Assembly (NCBI RefSeq): GCF_003461625.1
Contig: NZ_QTXL01000001.1
Location: forward strand, 310,001 to 374,000
Direction of reading: 5' to 3'
From: Clostridium sp. AF15-31
Lineage (GTDB): Bacteria > Bacillota > Clostridia > Lachnospirales > Lachnospiraceae
DNA length: 64,000 bases
Shown here one piece after another: positions 43,880-52,109 of the stretch. Numbering within the stretch: the stretch's first letter is position 1; each line of letters begins with the position of its first letter. The notes under the pieces are model-generated. The model did not search any database. It saw only the letters and a program-made list of their open reading frames with translations, and was not told the DNA's origin. The translations under genes were made by a program, and so were the position numbers.

Positions 43880-43911
43880 AGTGTACAGTGTACTAAAACA
43901 AGTGATATAAT
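43880..43911 (+). promoter_or_regulatory. Promoter of the repeat-containing leader, with a tandem heptamer
   Basis: TGTACA (43882-43887), an 18-bp spacer and a perfect TATAAT (43906-43911). Two abutting AGTGTAC heptamers (43880-43893) overlap the -35 and could be a regulator site. The expected transcript starts near 43918 and runs through the 159-bp repeats into the MalT-like gene. Confidence 0.55.
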
Positions 43912-43921
43912 GAGTGAATAA

Positions 43922-44415
43922 CCCCGGCAAGCAATTACACAGCATGCCTGCTAGCAGGCGAAGCTGTGTAATTATTTGCCGGGCAAACAGACATGAGCAA
44001 GAAGGACGAAAGTCCGGAATGCGAATGCCTGAGGCGATTTCGGGAGTTCGAAGAACGGAGAAATCGCAGTTATTCACGGAGAAGAAATAAGCGAATGACA
44101 GCATGCCTGCTAGCAGGCGAAGCTGTGTAATTATTTGCCGGGCAAACAGACATGAGCAAGAAGGACGAAAGTCCGGAAAGCGAATGGCTGAGGCGATTTC
44201 GGTAGTTCGAAGAACGGAGAAATCGCAGATATTCACGGAGAAGAAATATGTAAATGACAGCATGCCTGCTAGCAGGCGAAGCTGTGTAATTATTTGCCGG
44301 GCAAACAGACATGAGCAAGAAGGACGAAAGTCCGGAAAGCGAATGGCTGAGGCGATTTCGGTAGTTCGAAGAACGGAGAAATCGCAGATATTCACGGAGA
44401 AGAAGGAACAAACGA
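43922..44415 (+). repeat. Three tandem 159-bp direct repeats forming a structured mRNA leader
   Basis: Repeat units begin at 43939, 44098 and 44257. Units 2 and 3 are identical for about 149 nt; unit 1 differs at only a few positions. Each unit contains the palindrome GCCTGCTAGCAGGC (first at 43946-43959), a GGAC-GAAA-GTCC hairpin (first at 44004-44015) and an 8-bp stem GCGATTTC/GAAATCGC. Only unit 1 has extra 5' sequence, giving a long hairpin (43922-43984) in which CCCGGCAA pairs with TTGCCGGG and AATTACACAGC with GCTGTGTAATT. The array sits between a promoter and the start codon of the MalT-like regulator. Confidence 0.9.
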
Positions 44416-44428
44416 AAGGACAGCGGTT

Positions 44429-46870
44429 ATGAACGGAACTAGATCAATAGAAAAAGACTGTTATATCAAACCGAAAAAAGCGTGGCGGTTATTAAAGACA
44501 GCAGATGATGAGAATGTAACCGCGTACATATATGGAGTCAGTGGAACAGGAAAAAGCACCCTGATCACTCGCTATCTGGGAAAGAGAAAATACAAAATGC
44601 TTCATGCAGGAACGATAACACCGGAGGAACTTCAGATTCCGGAAGGAGCGGTGCGGAAGATCATAGTGATCGATGATCTGCATGAGCTAATCTGGGAAGA
44701 AGATGATGCAATCCAGGATGCTATTTTCCGGTTGATCGTGAGGGAAGATGTCTGGGTGATCTTGTCAGGACGATGCCCGGTTCCGCCGTGGCTTACCACG
44801 ATCCGGTTTCGGGAAGGCTTCTATATCATAGATGAAACCATGCTTATTATGGACATGCAGGCTATATTAAAATATGTGGAACAGACACAGATGGTTTTAA
44901 CAGAAGCCCAGAAGCAGCGTCTGTCACGCGAAACCGGAGGTATGGCATTTGCATTGTGCGTGGCAATGTCCATGTATTATGAACTGGGATATACAAACGG
45001 ACTGACTGATTCAGAGTATGATGAATATTCCAGAAAAGTAATAGAGCAGATGTGGAATTATCTGGAATTTCATGTATACGACAAGTGGGATATCCGTATG
45101 CAGGAATTCTTGATGAAGATATCGATCGTGGATACATTTACGGTTCGTCTGGCAGAGATGATCACAGGAACAAATGATGCAGAAAATCTGATCGAACATG
45201 CAAGATGGATGGGTAATTTCTTAGATGAACAGATGGGAGCAAACGGAGAAAAAATCTATAAGCTTCGAGATCATATGCGGTTATCCATGCAGCGCAGGAT
45301 GCACAGAAAGTACACAAAGGAACAGATAAAAAATGTATATGAAAATGCCGGACTGTTCTATCAGTTAGCTGGTGATCCAATGCAGGCACTTACAATGTAT
45401 GAGAAAGCAGGTTCAACAGAACGGATGCTTTCTATCCTGATCGACAATGCAAGAAAATCACCAAACAGCGCATATTTTTATGAATTGAAGCAATATTATC
45501 TCGCACTGCCGGAAGAGAGCGTGAAAAAAAGTCCGGAGCTTATGTGTGGCATGAGTATGCTGCAATCGCTATTGCTGAATCCGGAAGAAAGTGAACGGTG
45601 GTATCAGGAACTGCAGGCATATGCAGACAGTCATCAGGGCAGTAGCCGGAGAATCGCAAAAAATAATCTGTTGTATCTGGAGATCGGATTGCCGCACAGA
45701 GGTTCTGTGGATATGGTCAATATTATGAAGCAGGCATACCGGCTGGTATTTGACCGGCAGGCAACGCTTGGAGAATTATCAGTTACATCCAACCAGCCAT
45801 CAATGATGAACGGCGGCAAGGATTTCTGTGAATGGAGCAAAAAAGACCGCGAACTGGCAGGCAAGATAGGTAAGCTTGTGGAATTTGTCCTTGGCAAATA
45901 CGGCAAAGGGTTGGTCAATCTGGCATTGGCAGAGAGCTTTTTTGAAAAAGGCGAAGACAATTACGAGGTTGCTGTCCTTGCAAATAAAGGACGGATGCAG
46001 GCAGAAGCAGGCGGCAAGATCGAGCAGTGCTTTGTAGCAGATGGAATCCTGGCATGGCTGCATATCATAAATGGAAAAGTTCAGGAGGCGGAAGAGATTC
46101 TGCGCAGCTTTTATGAAAAAGCAGAAAAGGAAGGTGCAGAAAAGCTACTTCCGAATATACAGGCATTTTTGATCCGGTGTGCATTGTACAAGGGCGAGTG
46201 GTCAGAAGTGAACCGATGGATGGAACAGACGGCAGATGAAAATGTGGAATTTTCGATCTATGAGCGTTTCTTATATATAACGAAGGTGCGGGTATATATC
46301 CAGCGTGGAAAATATGATCAGGCATATAATCTGCTAGTAAAGCTGCAATATTATGCAGATGTCATGAAGCGTACTTATATCCGGATAGAATGTAATCTGT
46401 TGATGGCGGTTACTTTGTACCGGATGGGAAATGATGACTGGAAAGTGGTTCTTCAGAAAGGTCTTGCAGAAGCGGAAGAGTACCATTTTGTAAGGGTGAT
46501 ATCCAGAGAAGGAGCGGCTATATATCCATTGCTACAGGCATTTCCGGATGACGAAGGTAAGGCAGAGGAGGATGCAGAACTGGTGAAAACACACCGCCAG
46601 TATTACAGACAGGTAATGAAGGAAACGGAGAATGTTGCAAAGTCGTATCCGGGGTATCTCAAAGCAGGAAAGGCTGAGGTCCGGTTAAATGAAACCGGTA
46701 TCCGTATCATTAAACTTCTGGCAGAAGGATATTCCAGAATACAGGTTGCAGAGCAGCTCGATATGACGGAAGCAAATGTAAAATATCATATGGCACAGGC
46801 GTATAAAAAGTTAGGTGTAAAAGATAAAGCTGGTGCAGTACTGGAAGCAAAAAACAGACAGTTGATCTGA
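44429..46870 (+). CDS. MalT-like ATP-dependent LuxR-family regulator
   Basis: 813 residues. N-terminal STAND-type ATPase: Walker A GVSGTGKST (36-44) and Walker B RKIIVIDDLHEL (about 76-87). A long helical, TPR-like middle (about 300-730) follows. The C-terminal LuxR HTH (LNETGIRIIKLLAEGYSRIQ, then NVKYHMAQAYKKLGV) ends the protein. Such proteins bind ATP and an inducer, oligomerise and activate transcription. The start is ATG 44429 with AAAGGA 9 nt upstream. It is preceded by a ~510-nt leader of three 159-bp repeats. The inducer and target genes are unknown. Confidence 0.88.
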   Translation: MNGTRSIEKDCYIKPKKAWRLLKTADDENVTAYIYGVSGTGKSTLITRYLGKRKYKMLHAGTITPEELQIPEGAVRKIIVIDDLHELIWEEDDAIQDAIFRLIVREDVWVILSGRCPVPPWLTTIRFREGFYIIDETMLIMDMQAILKYVEQTQMVLTEAQKQRLSRETGGMAFALCVAMSMYYELGYTNGLTDSEYDEYSRKVIEQMWNYLEFHVYDKWDIRMQEFLMKISIVDTFTVRLAEMITGTNDAENLIEHARWMGNFLDEQMGANGEKIYKLRDHMRLSMQRRMHRKYTKEQIKNVYENAGLFYQLAGDPMQALTMYEKAGSTERMLSILIDNARKSPNSAYFYELKQYYLALPEESVKKSPELMCGMSMLQSLLLNPEESERWYQELQAYADSHQGSSRRIAKNNLLYLEIGLPHRGSVDMVNIMKQAYRLVFDRQATLGELSVTSNQPSMMNGGKDFCEWSKKDRELAGKIGKLVEFVLGKYGKGLVNLALAESFFEKGEDNYEVAVLANKGRMQAEAGGKIEQCFVADGILAWLHIINGKVQEAEEILRSFYEKAEKEGAEKLLPNIQAFLIRCALYKGEWSEVNRWMEQTADENVEFSIYERFLYITKVRVYIQRGKYDQAYNLLVKLQYYADVMKRTYIRIECNLLMAVTLYRMGNDDWKVVLQKGLAEAEEYHFVRVISREGAAIYPLLQAFPDDEGKAEEDAELVKTHRQYYRQVMKETENVAKSYPGYLKAGKAEVRLNETGIRIIKLLAEGYSRIQVAEQLDMTEANVKYHMAQAYKKLGVKDKAGAVLEAKNRQLI

Positions 46871-47043
46871 CTCTGATAAGGGAGTCTGGGTTCAATATAT
46901 TCCTGAAACGATTAAAAAACGGTAAAATAAGACAGAAAACGGGACATTTTTGTAGGGACTATTGCAAATTGACCGGTATTTTTGTAAACTGATGCTGTAT
47001 TGGTTTTGGGGACGAATACAAATGGGTTAAGGAGGAAACAAGA

Positions 47044-47247
47044 ATGGATGAGAGAGAAGTATATGGAAATGAAGTCCGGAAACTTCGAGACAGTATGGGA
47101 ATGAACCGTAAAAAGTTCTGTGACTATTATGGGATTCCATATCGTACCGTGCAGGATTGGGAGGCAGGAAAAAGAAAGATGCCATCCTATGTGCTTCGGA
47201 TGATGAAGTACGTTGCAGAAAAAGAGCAGATGATAAAGGTATCATAA
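47044..47247 (+). CDS. Small HTH DNA-binding protein
   Basis: A 67-residue protein that is almost entirely one helix-turn-helix: VRKLRDSMGMNRKKFCDYYG, IPYRTVQDWEAGKRKMPSYV, then a last helix. It resembles XRE-type or antitoxin-like regulators found alone in Clostridia. ATG 47044 has AGGAGG 8 nt upstream. It is followed by a strong terminator, so it is the end of a transcript. The 173-bp gap before it shows no clear promoter. No toxin gene is adjacent. Confidence 0.8.
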   Translation: MDEREVYGNEVRKLRDSMGMNRKKFCDYYGIPYRTVQDWEAGKRKMPSYVLRMMKYVAEKEQMIKVS

Positions 47248-47262
47248 TGTTCTGATTAAATG

Positions 47263-47319
47263 AAATGATCTGTATGCAGGATAGTCAGAAATGACAGACT
47301 TGCATGCAGATCATTTTTT
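47263..47319 (+). terminator. Intrinsic terminator after the small HTH gene
   Basis: AAATGATCTGTATGCA (47263-47278) pairs with TGCATGCAGATCATTT (47301-47316; one G-T pair), followed by a T-run. Confidence 0.85.
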
Positions 47320-47329
47320 GATTTATAAT
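47300..47329 (+). promoter_or_regulatory. Probable promoter of the MetH/MetF fusion gene
   Basis: TTGCAT (47300-47305), an 18-bp spacer and TATAAT (47324-47329). It overlaps the preceding terminator. There is no S-box or T-box in the short 48-bp leader. Confidence 0.5.
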
Positions 47330-47377
47330 GTTGTGCAAGTCGGATTTTGAAACGAACAAGGAGATAAGCAGATTTTT

Positions 47378-49180
47378 ATGAAATTAAAGGAATACATACA
47401 GACAAAACGTATCATTGCAGATGGAGCGTTTGGTACTTATTATATATCGTTATATGGGGATGGGAGCAGGGCAGAAAATGGTGCAGGACTTTCCAATCTT
47501 CCGGAGCTTGCTAATATAAAAGCGCCGGAGCGTGTTATCGGGATCCATACAGAATATATAGAGGCCGGCGCACAGTTTGTCCGGACGAATACATTTGCAT
47601 CAAATACAAAGAGTCTTTCTGCTGATATGGAAAAAGTGAAAGAGAATATCCGTGCAGCGGTTATGTGTGCAAAAATGGCAGCAGGCAAAGTGGATCGGGA
47701 AATTTATCTTGCAGGTGATATCGGACCGATCCCTGTCGAAGGTATGCTGCATTCTGACCGGCTGACACAGGAATATATTGCGATTGGAGAAACATTGCTC
47801 AGCCAAGGAATCGATATCCTGTTATTTGAGACCTTCCCGGAGCTCGAAACGATCCTTCCGGCGGTTACATATCTGAAAGAAAACCATGACTGTACGATCC
47901 TGGTACATTTCAGCGTGAATCAGTTTGGTTACAGCAATACAGGGCTGTCTGCAAAACGTCTGATCGCAGAGGCAAATGCCTGCCCGTATATTGATGGTAC
48001 CGGTTTAAACTGTGGTGTCGGTCCCGGACATATGGAGAAGCTGATCCGGAAGATCGCACCGGACGATACGACATTTCTGTCGGTGTTTCCAAATTCCGGA
48101 TACCCGAAGTATCTGAACAATCGTCTGACATTCACAGATAATGCAGAATATTTTACTGAGAAGATGAAAGAGATCGCAGCTCTTGATGTCGGTATCTTTG
48201 GCGGCTGCTGCGGTACAACACCGGAGTATATCCGAAGGATCGCAGCAGGCATATCAGCCGATCATCCGGTTAGGAAAACAGAAACAGAGGCAGAGAAGAT
48301 TACTGTCTCTGAGCATCCGGCATATGGATTTATGGAACGCCGTGTGAAAGAGCCTGCCCACAAACTGATCGCAGTTGAACTGGTGCCACCATTGAATGCA
48401 AATGATGAAAAGCTATTAGATGCGGCGCATATATTAAAAAATGCAGAGGTCGATGTTGTGACTTTCCCGGATTCCCCATCCGGAAGAACCAGAGCGGATT
48501 CCGTATTGATGGCAGAGAAGATCAGGCTGGAGACCGGATTATGTGTAATGCCGCATATCTGCTGCCGGGATAAGAATGCGATTGCAATCCGTTCTACGAT
48601 CCTTGGCGCGAGTCTGAACCACATCACGAACTTCCTTCTGCTGACAGGAGATCCGGTTCCGATACTGTTCCGTCAGACAACAAAGAGTGTATTTAACTTT
48701 GATTCGGTTGGAATGATGAAGATTGTTCAGGAGATGAACAGTGATACATTTACCGACCATCCGGTTACCTATGGTGGGGCGATCAATCACAACCGGATGA
48801 ATACCAAGGCAGAAACAGAACGGATCAGAAGAAAAATGGCAGCGGGAGCGACCTTCTTTATGACACAGCCGATCTTTTCAGCCGAGCAGGCAGATGTTAT
48901 AAGGAAGATGAAAAAAGAAACCGGGGCAACGATCCTGGTTGGATTGATGCCCCTTGTCAGCCGCAAAAATGCGGTATTTATGAAAAACGAAATGACCGGT
49001 ATTGAGATACCGGATACGGTCATAGAACGATACCGGGAAGATATGAGCCGGGAAGAAGGAGAAGCCTGTGGTGCCCAGATCACCAGAGAATTCATGGCGA
49101 TGACAGATGATTTTGCAGACGGATATTATTTCTCATTCCCATTTAATCGTGTTCATATGCTGAAGAAGATCTTGAAATAG
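47378..49180 (+). CDS. Homocysteine S-methyltransferase / methylenetetrahydrofolate reductase fusion (YitJ-like)
   Basis: 600 residues in two domains. Residues 1-290 are a homocysteine methyltransferase barrel (ADGAFGTYY; zinc Cys in GTGLNCGVGP and GGCCGTTPEY). Residues 310-600 are a methylenetetrahydrofolate reductase (VELVPPLNANDEKL, FLLLTGDPV, GATFFMTQPIF). This is the YitJ arrangement, coupling production of methyl-THF with methionine synthesis. The start is ATG 47378; AAGGAGATAAG lies upstream at a rather long spacing. Its last 38 bp overlap the convergent MATE gene. Confidence 0.92.
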   Translation: MKLKEYIQTKRIIADGAFGTYYISLYGDGSRAENGAGLSNLPELANIKAPERVIGIHTEYIEAGAQFVRTNTFASNTKSLSADMEKVKENIRAAVMCAKMAAGKVDREIYLAGDIGPIPVEGMLHSDRLTQEYIAIGETLLSQGIDILLFETFPELETILPAVTYLKENHDCTILVHFSVNQFGYSNTGLSAKRLIAEANACPYIDGTGLNCGVGPGHMEKLIRKIAPDDTTFLSVFPNSGYPKYLNNRLTFTDNAEYFTEKMKEIAALDVGIFGGCCGTTPEYIRRIAAGISADHPVRKTETEAEKITVSEHPAYGFMERRVKEPAHKLIAVELVPPLNANDEKLLDAAHILKNAEVDVVTFPDSPSGRTRADSVLMAEKIRLETGLCVMPHICCRDKNAIAIRSTILGASLNHITNFLLLTGDPVPILFRQTTKSVFNFDSVGMMKIVQEMNSDTFTDHPVTYGGAINHNRMNTKAETERIRRKMAAGATFFMTQPIFSAEQADVIRKMKKETGATILVGLMPLVSRKNAVFMKNEMTGIEIPDTVIERYREDMSREEGEACGAQITREFMAMTDDFADGYYFSFPFNRVHMLKKILK

Positions 49181-50525
49181 AAGCAAACATTTTCTCCGGA
49201 GGATTGGACAGGTACATGATCGTAAGCATGAGCGTGCAGGCTGCCCAGATGATCGGTTCTGTGATCGCAACACCGAGATAGCCAAGTGCAGGAGCAAGGA
49301 ACAGAACAGCAAGGATTTTTCCTACCATTTCCATGGTACTGGAAAGAACCGGTACGATCTTTCTTCCCATACCCTGCATTGCACAGCGGAGAACAAATAA
49401 AGGTCCAAGGACATAGAAGCAGCAGACGCTGATCCTTATATACATAACTGCCGGATCGATGACTGCCGGGTCATTTGTTCCTGCGATCAGCCGGATCAGA
49501 AGCGGGGAAGCAGGGAATCCGATCAGAATGATGATCGTGGTTGCGATCGTATTGATAATGATGCCGGCACGGACACCTGTTTTTACACGGTCGATCCGCT
49601 TTGCACCCAGATTCTGGCTGACAAATGTTGTAACTGCATTTCCGATGATATAGAGAACGACATCCAGAATGTCGAAGATCTTTCTGGCAGCCGTATGTGC
49701 GGTAATGATATTTGTTCCTAATTTATTGATCGAACTCTGTAAGGTGACAGTACCGAAATTAACGATGCAGCTCATGAATCCCATAGCCAGAGCCGACTGT
49801 ACCAGATCATTAAAATCTGCACGGGCAACACGGAATTCGTCTTTTTCCGGAATCAGAAAACGACACTTTGTAAATATATAGATAAAACATGCAATTCCTG
49901 CGACTGCCTGCGAGATAACAGTTGCGATGGCAGCACCAGCAACGCCTGACTGGAAGACCTGAATGAACAGCAGATCCAGACCGATATTTAATACAACGGA
50001 TATGCTCAGGAAGATAAGCGGTGTTTTGCTGTCACCGACAGCACGCAGCAGATTTGCGCCAAAATTATAAACAGCGGAGAAGATCAGTCCGGCTAAAATA
50101 TATTTGACGTAGTTGTCAGCCATATGTATAATTTTCTCAGGTGTATCAAGAAGCACCAAAAGGTCATAGATAAACAGTAATCCTACGATGGTAAGTACAA
50201 TGGCGGAGACAAGTGTGAGAATGGCAGAAACACCGATGCATTTTCTCATATTTTTCTTATCCTGCGCACCAAAATATCGGGCAATCGGTATGGACAGACC
50301 CAGAGTGGCACTGTTTAAGAAGCCGATCAGGGTGTTGGAAATAACACTGGTCGCTCCAACTGCGGCAAGTGCTTCCGGATTGATACAGTTTCCGACGATA
50401 GCGGAGTCACAGAAGTTATAAAGCTGCTGTGCGATCTGACCCAGGATCATTGGAAGAGCGTAGAGCCAGATTACTTTTATTGGTTTTCCTTCGGTTAAAT
50501 CTTTCATATATATAAACGGCAGCAT
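49143..50525 (-). CDS. MATE-family efflux protein (third of three)
   Basis: A 460-residue, 12-TM transporter with the MATE opening LYALPMILGQIAQQLYNFCD and a second half of the same plan. The C-terminal 38 bp overlap the convergent MetH/MetF gene. Family members often begin at MKDLTEGKP (50507), but no ribosome binding site precedes that codon. AGGAGG (50546-50541) lies 15 nt before ATG 50525, and a GCAGCA/TGCTGC hairpin in between could bring it closer. The promoter is TTTACA-16-TATAAT on the minus strand (50588-50561). Substrate is unknown. Confidence 0.88.
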   Translation of the reverse strand: MLPFIYMKDLTEGKPIKVIWLYALPMILGQIAQQLYNFCDSAIVGNCINPEALAAVGATSVISNTLIGFLNSATLGLSIPIARYFGAQDKKNMRKCIGVSAILTLVSAIVLTIVGLLFIYDLLVLLDTPEKIIHMADNYVKYILAGLIFSAVYNFGANLLRAVGDSKTPLIFLSISVVLNIGLDLLFIQVFQSGVAGAAIATVISQAVAGIACFIYIFTKCRFLIPEKDEFRVARADFNDLVQSALAMGFMSCIVNFGTVTLQSSINKLGTNIITAHTAARKIFDILDVVLYIIGNAVTTFVSQNLGAKRIDRVKTGVRAGIIINTIATTIIILIGFPASPLLIRLIAGTNDPAVIDPAVMYIRISVCCFYVLGPLFVLRCAMQGMGRKIVPVLSSTMEMVGKILAVLFLAPALGYLGVAITEPIIWAACTLMLTIMYLSNPPEKMFASISRSSSAYEHD

Positions 50526-50560
50526 TTAAAATTGCTGCATCCTCCTTTCTGCTTTATAGA

Positions 50561-50588
50561 ATTATATACATTTTTGTAAAAGTGTAAA
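50561..50588 (-). promoter_or_regulatory. Promoter of the third MATE gene
   Basis: On the minus strand TTTACA (50588-50583), a 16-bp spacer and TATAAT (50566-50561). Confidence 0.6.
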
Positions 50589-50614
50589 TAGCTTATACGG
50601 CAAAAAGGTATGGA

Positions 50615-50685
50615 GAAAATGATTGAGGTAATTTAGTGAAAATGACGGTTTGTGGAAGAAAATGATTTCTGATACAGGAAAATGA
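50615..50685. repeat. Four-fold GAAAATGA array, roughly 20-bp phased
   Basis: GAAAATGA occurs exactly at 50615, 50638, 50658 and 50678 (spacings 23, 20, 20 bp), so copies fall on about the same face of the helix. The array lies between the divergent MATE and L,D-transpeptidase genes, 27 bp upstream of the MATE -35. Confidence 0.6.
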
Positions 50686-50783
50686 ATGCGCAGCAAAACC
50701 GGGTAACCGGATATGTAAGATAAATTTAGATTTGATAAAATAGTTATATGCTAGAATAAAATAACTGGAAGGTCTGGTCACAT

Positions 50784-52067
50784 ATGAAGAAAAAAGGATT
50801 TTTATTTTTTGCAGTCTACATTTTGGTACTGGTGGGTATCGGAGTGATGGCTGTTACAAGAGCAGGAGAAACAAGCAGAAGAAAGATATCCATATATAAA
50901 GAGGCAACACCGGAGGATGGAACCGGGCAGGAAACAGAGACCTTGCAGGAGGTACTTCATCTGACAAGAGAGGCAGAGATCCTTGAAGTTGCAGAGCTTC
51001 CGCAGAAACAGGAATATAACGGTCTGCGGCTGGATGATAACGGGATGCCTTATGCGATCAGGATCAACCGGACACTGAATATCGTAACGGTATACAGTCT
51101 GGATGATGAGGGACATTATACAGTGCCGGTAAGAGCAATGCGGTGCTCGATCTCATTGGATGATACAACACCGGTCGGATTGTTTACGACGACAGAGAAG
51201 CGTCTGGAATGGGCGTTCCTGCAGGGAAATGTATATGGACAATATGCATATCAGATCCATGGAGGAATTTATTTCCATTCTGTGCCATATACAGAAAATA
51301 AACATGATAAGCTGGAAACATGGGAATATAACAAGCTTGGTGAGGGTGCATCCCTTGGCTGTATCCGGTTATGTGTGGCAGATGTCAAGTGGATCTATGA
51401 GAACTGTCTGCCGGGAACACAGGTTTATCTGTTTAACAGTGACTATCCGGGACCGCTTGGCAGACCGCAGCAGCCATATACATTTGCAGATGTGTCTGAA
51501 ACCGGATGGGATCCGACAGATACGGCAGATGACAGCCCGTATGAAGGAACGGCAGCGATCTATGGCGCAGAGGATCATACGATCAAGATTGGTGAACCAT
51601 TTGACAGCAGAACAGGGGTCATGGCATTTTCATCGGACAGACAGAATGTAACAGACCGGCTTATGGTAGATGGTACAGTGGATAATCAGATACCGGGGGA
51701 ATATAAGTTAGCGTATTCTTTCTATGACAATGGAAAGAAAATAGAGCGGGATATATTTATCCGGGTTGTTGATACAGAAGCTCCGGTTATTACGATGCTG
51801 CCAGACCGGTTATATCTGGCCGGATATCATGGAGATAAAGAAGAACTGGCAGACCTGATCGCCAGAAATATTACTGCTTATGACAATGAGAAACAGATCA
51901 TCCAATACAGATGGACACCAGAGAAGGATACAACAGAGGATGCAGAGCTTGTTATAGATCTTTCCAGGGTGGAGGATATACCGGGAAGCTATGAGATATC
52001 CTGTTACGCAGAAGATGCGGCAGGCAACCGATCCGAAAGTTATACAATATGGATCGAACTGGAATAA
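50784..52067 (+). CDS. Membrane-anchored L,D-transpeptidase with C-terminal Ig-like domain
   Basis: 427 residues. An N-terminal signal anchor (GFLFFAVYILVLVGIGVMAV) and a linker come first. The YkuD catalytic domain spans about 88-216, with His159 and His165 (HGGIYFHS) and the catalytic Cys193 in EGASLGCIRL. The C-terminal half (about 260-427) has two beta-sandwich regions, the last ending with an AEDAAGNRSESYTIWIELE strand typical of bacterial Ig/DUF5011-like domains. It forms 3-3 peptidoglycan cross-links or attaches proteins to the wall. The start is ATG 50784 with GGAAGG upstream. hflX follows 42 bp downstream. Confidence 0.88.
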   Translation: MKKKGFLFFAVYILVLVGIGVMAVTRAGETSRRKISIYKEATPEDGTGQETETLQEVLHLTREAEILEVAELPQKQEYNGLRLDDNGMPYAIRINRTLNIVTVYSLDDEGHYTVPVRAMRCSISLDDTTPVGLFTTTEKRLEWAFLQGNVYGQYAYQIHGGIYFHSVPYTENKHDKLETWEYNKLGEGASLGCIRLCVADVKWIYENCLPGTQVYLFNSDYPGPLGRPQQPYTFADVSETGWDPTDTADDSPYEGTAAIYGAEDHTIKIGEPFDSRTGVMAFSSDRQNVTDRLMVDGTVDNQIPGEYKLAYSFYDNGKKIERDIFIRVVDTEAPVITMLPDRLYLAGYHGDKEELADLIARNITAYDNEKQIIQYRWTPEKDTTEDAELVIDLSRVEDIPGSYEISCYAEDAAGNRSESYTIWIELE

Positions 52068-52109
52068 ACAATAGTTGAAGATATCCTGATATAAAGGAGA
52101 GAAGCATAA

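Noticed and set aside
43829-44395. 188-codon minus-strand frame across the 159-bp repeats
   Set aside because: It exists only because the repeat length is a multiple of three. It has no ribosome binding site and the composition of a non-coding strand; the repeats are better read as a structured leader.
43939-44415. CRISPR array
   Set aside because: Only three units, 159-bp period, no short repeat with unique spacers, and no cas genes in the window.
44103-44432. 109-codon plus-strand frame across repeats 2 and 3
   Set aside because: No Shine-Dalgarno, and unit 1 has a stop in the same frame. The ATGA overlap with the regulator start is noted as a finding, but the frame is not called as a gene.
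47330-47377. SAM or T-box riboswitch before the MetH/MetF fusion
   Set aside because: The leader after the predicted promoter is under 50 nt and contains no folded element.
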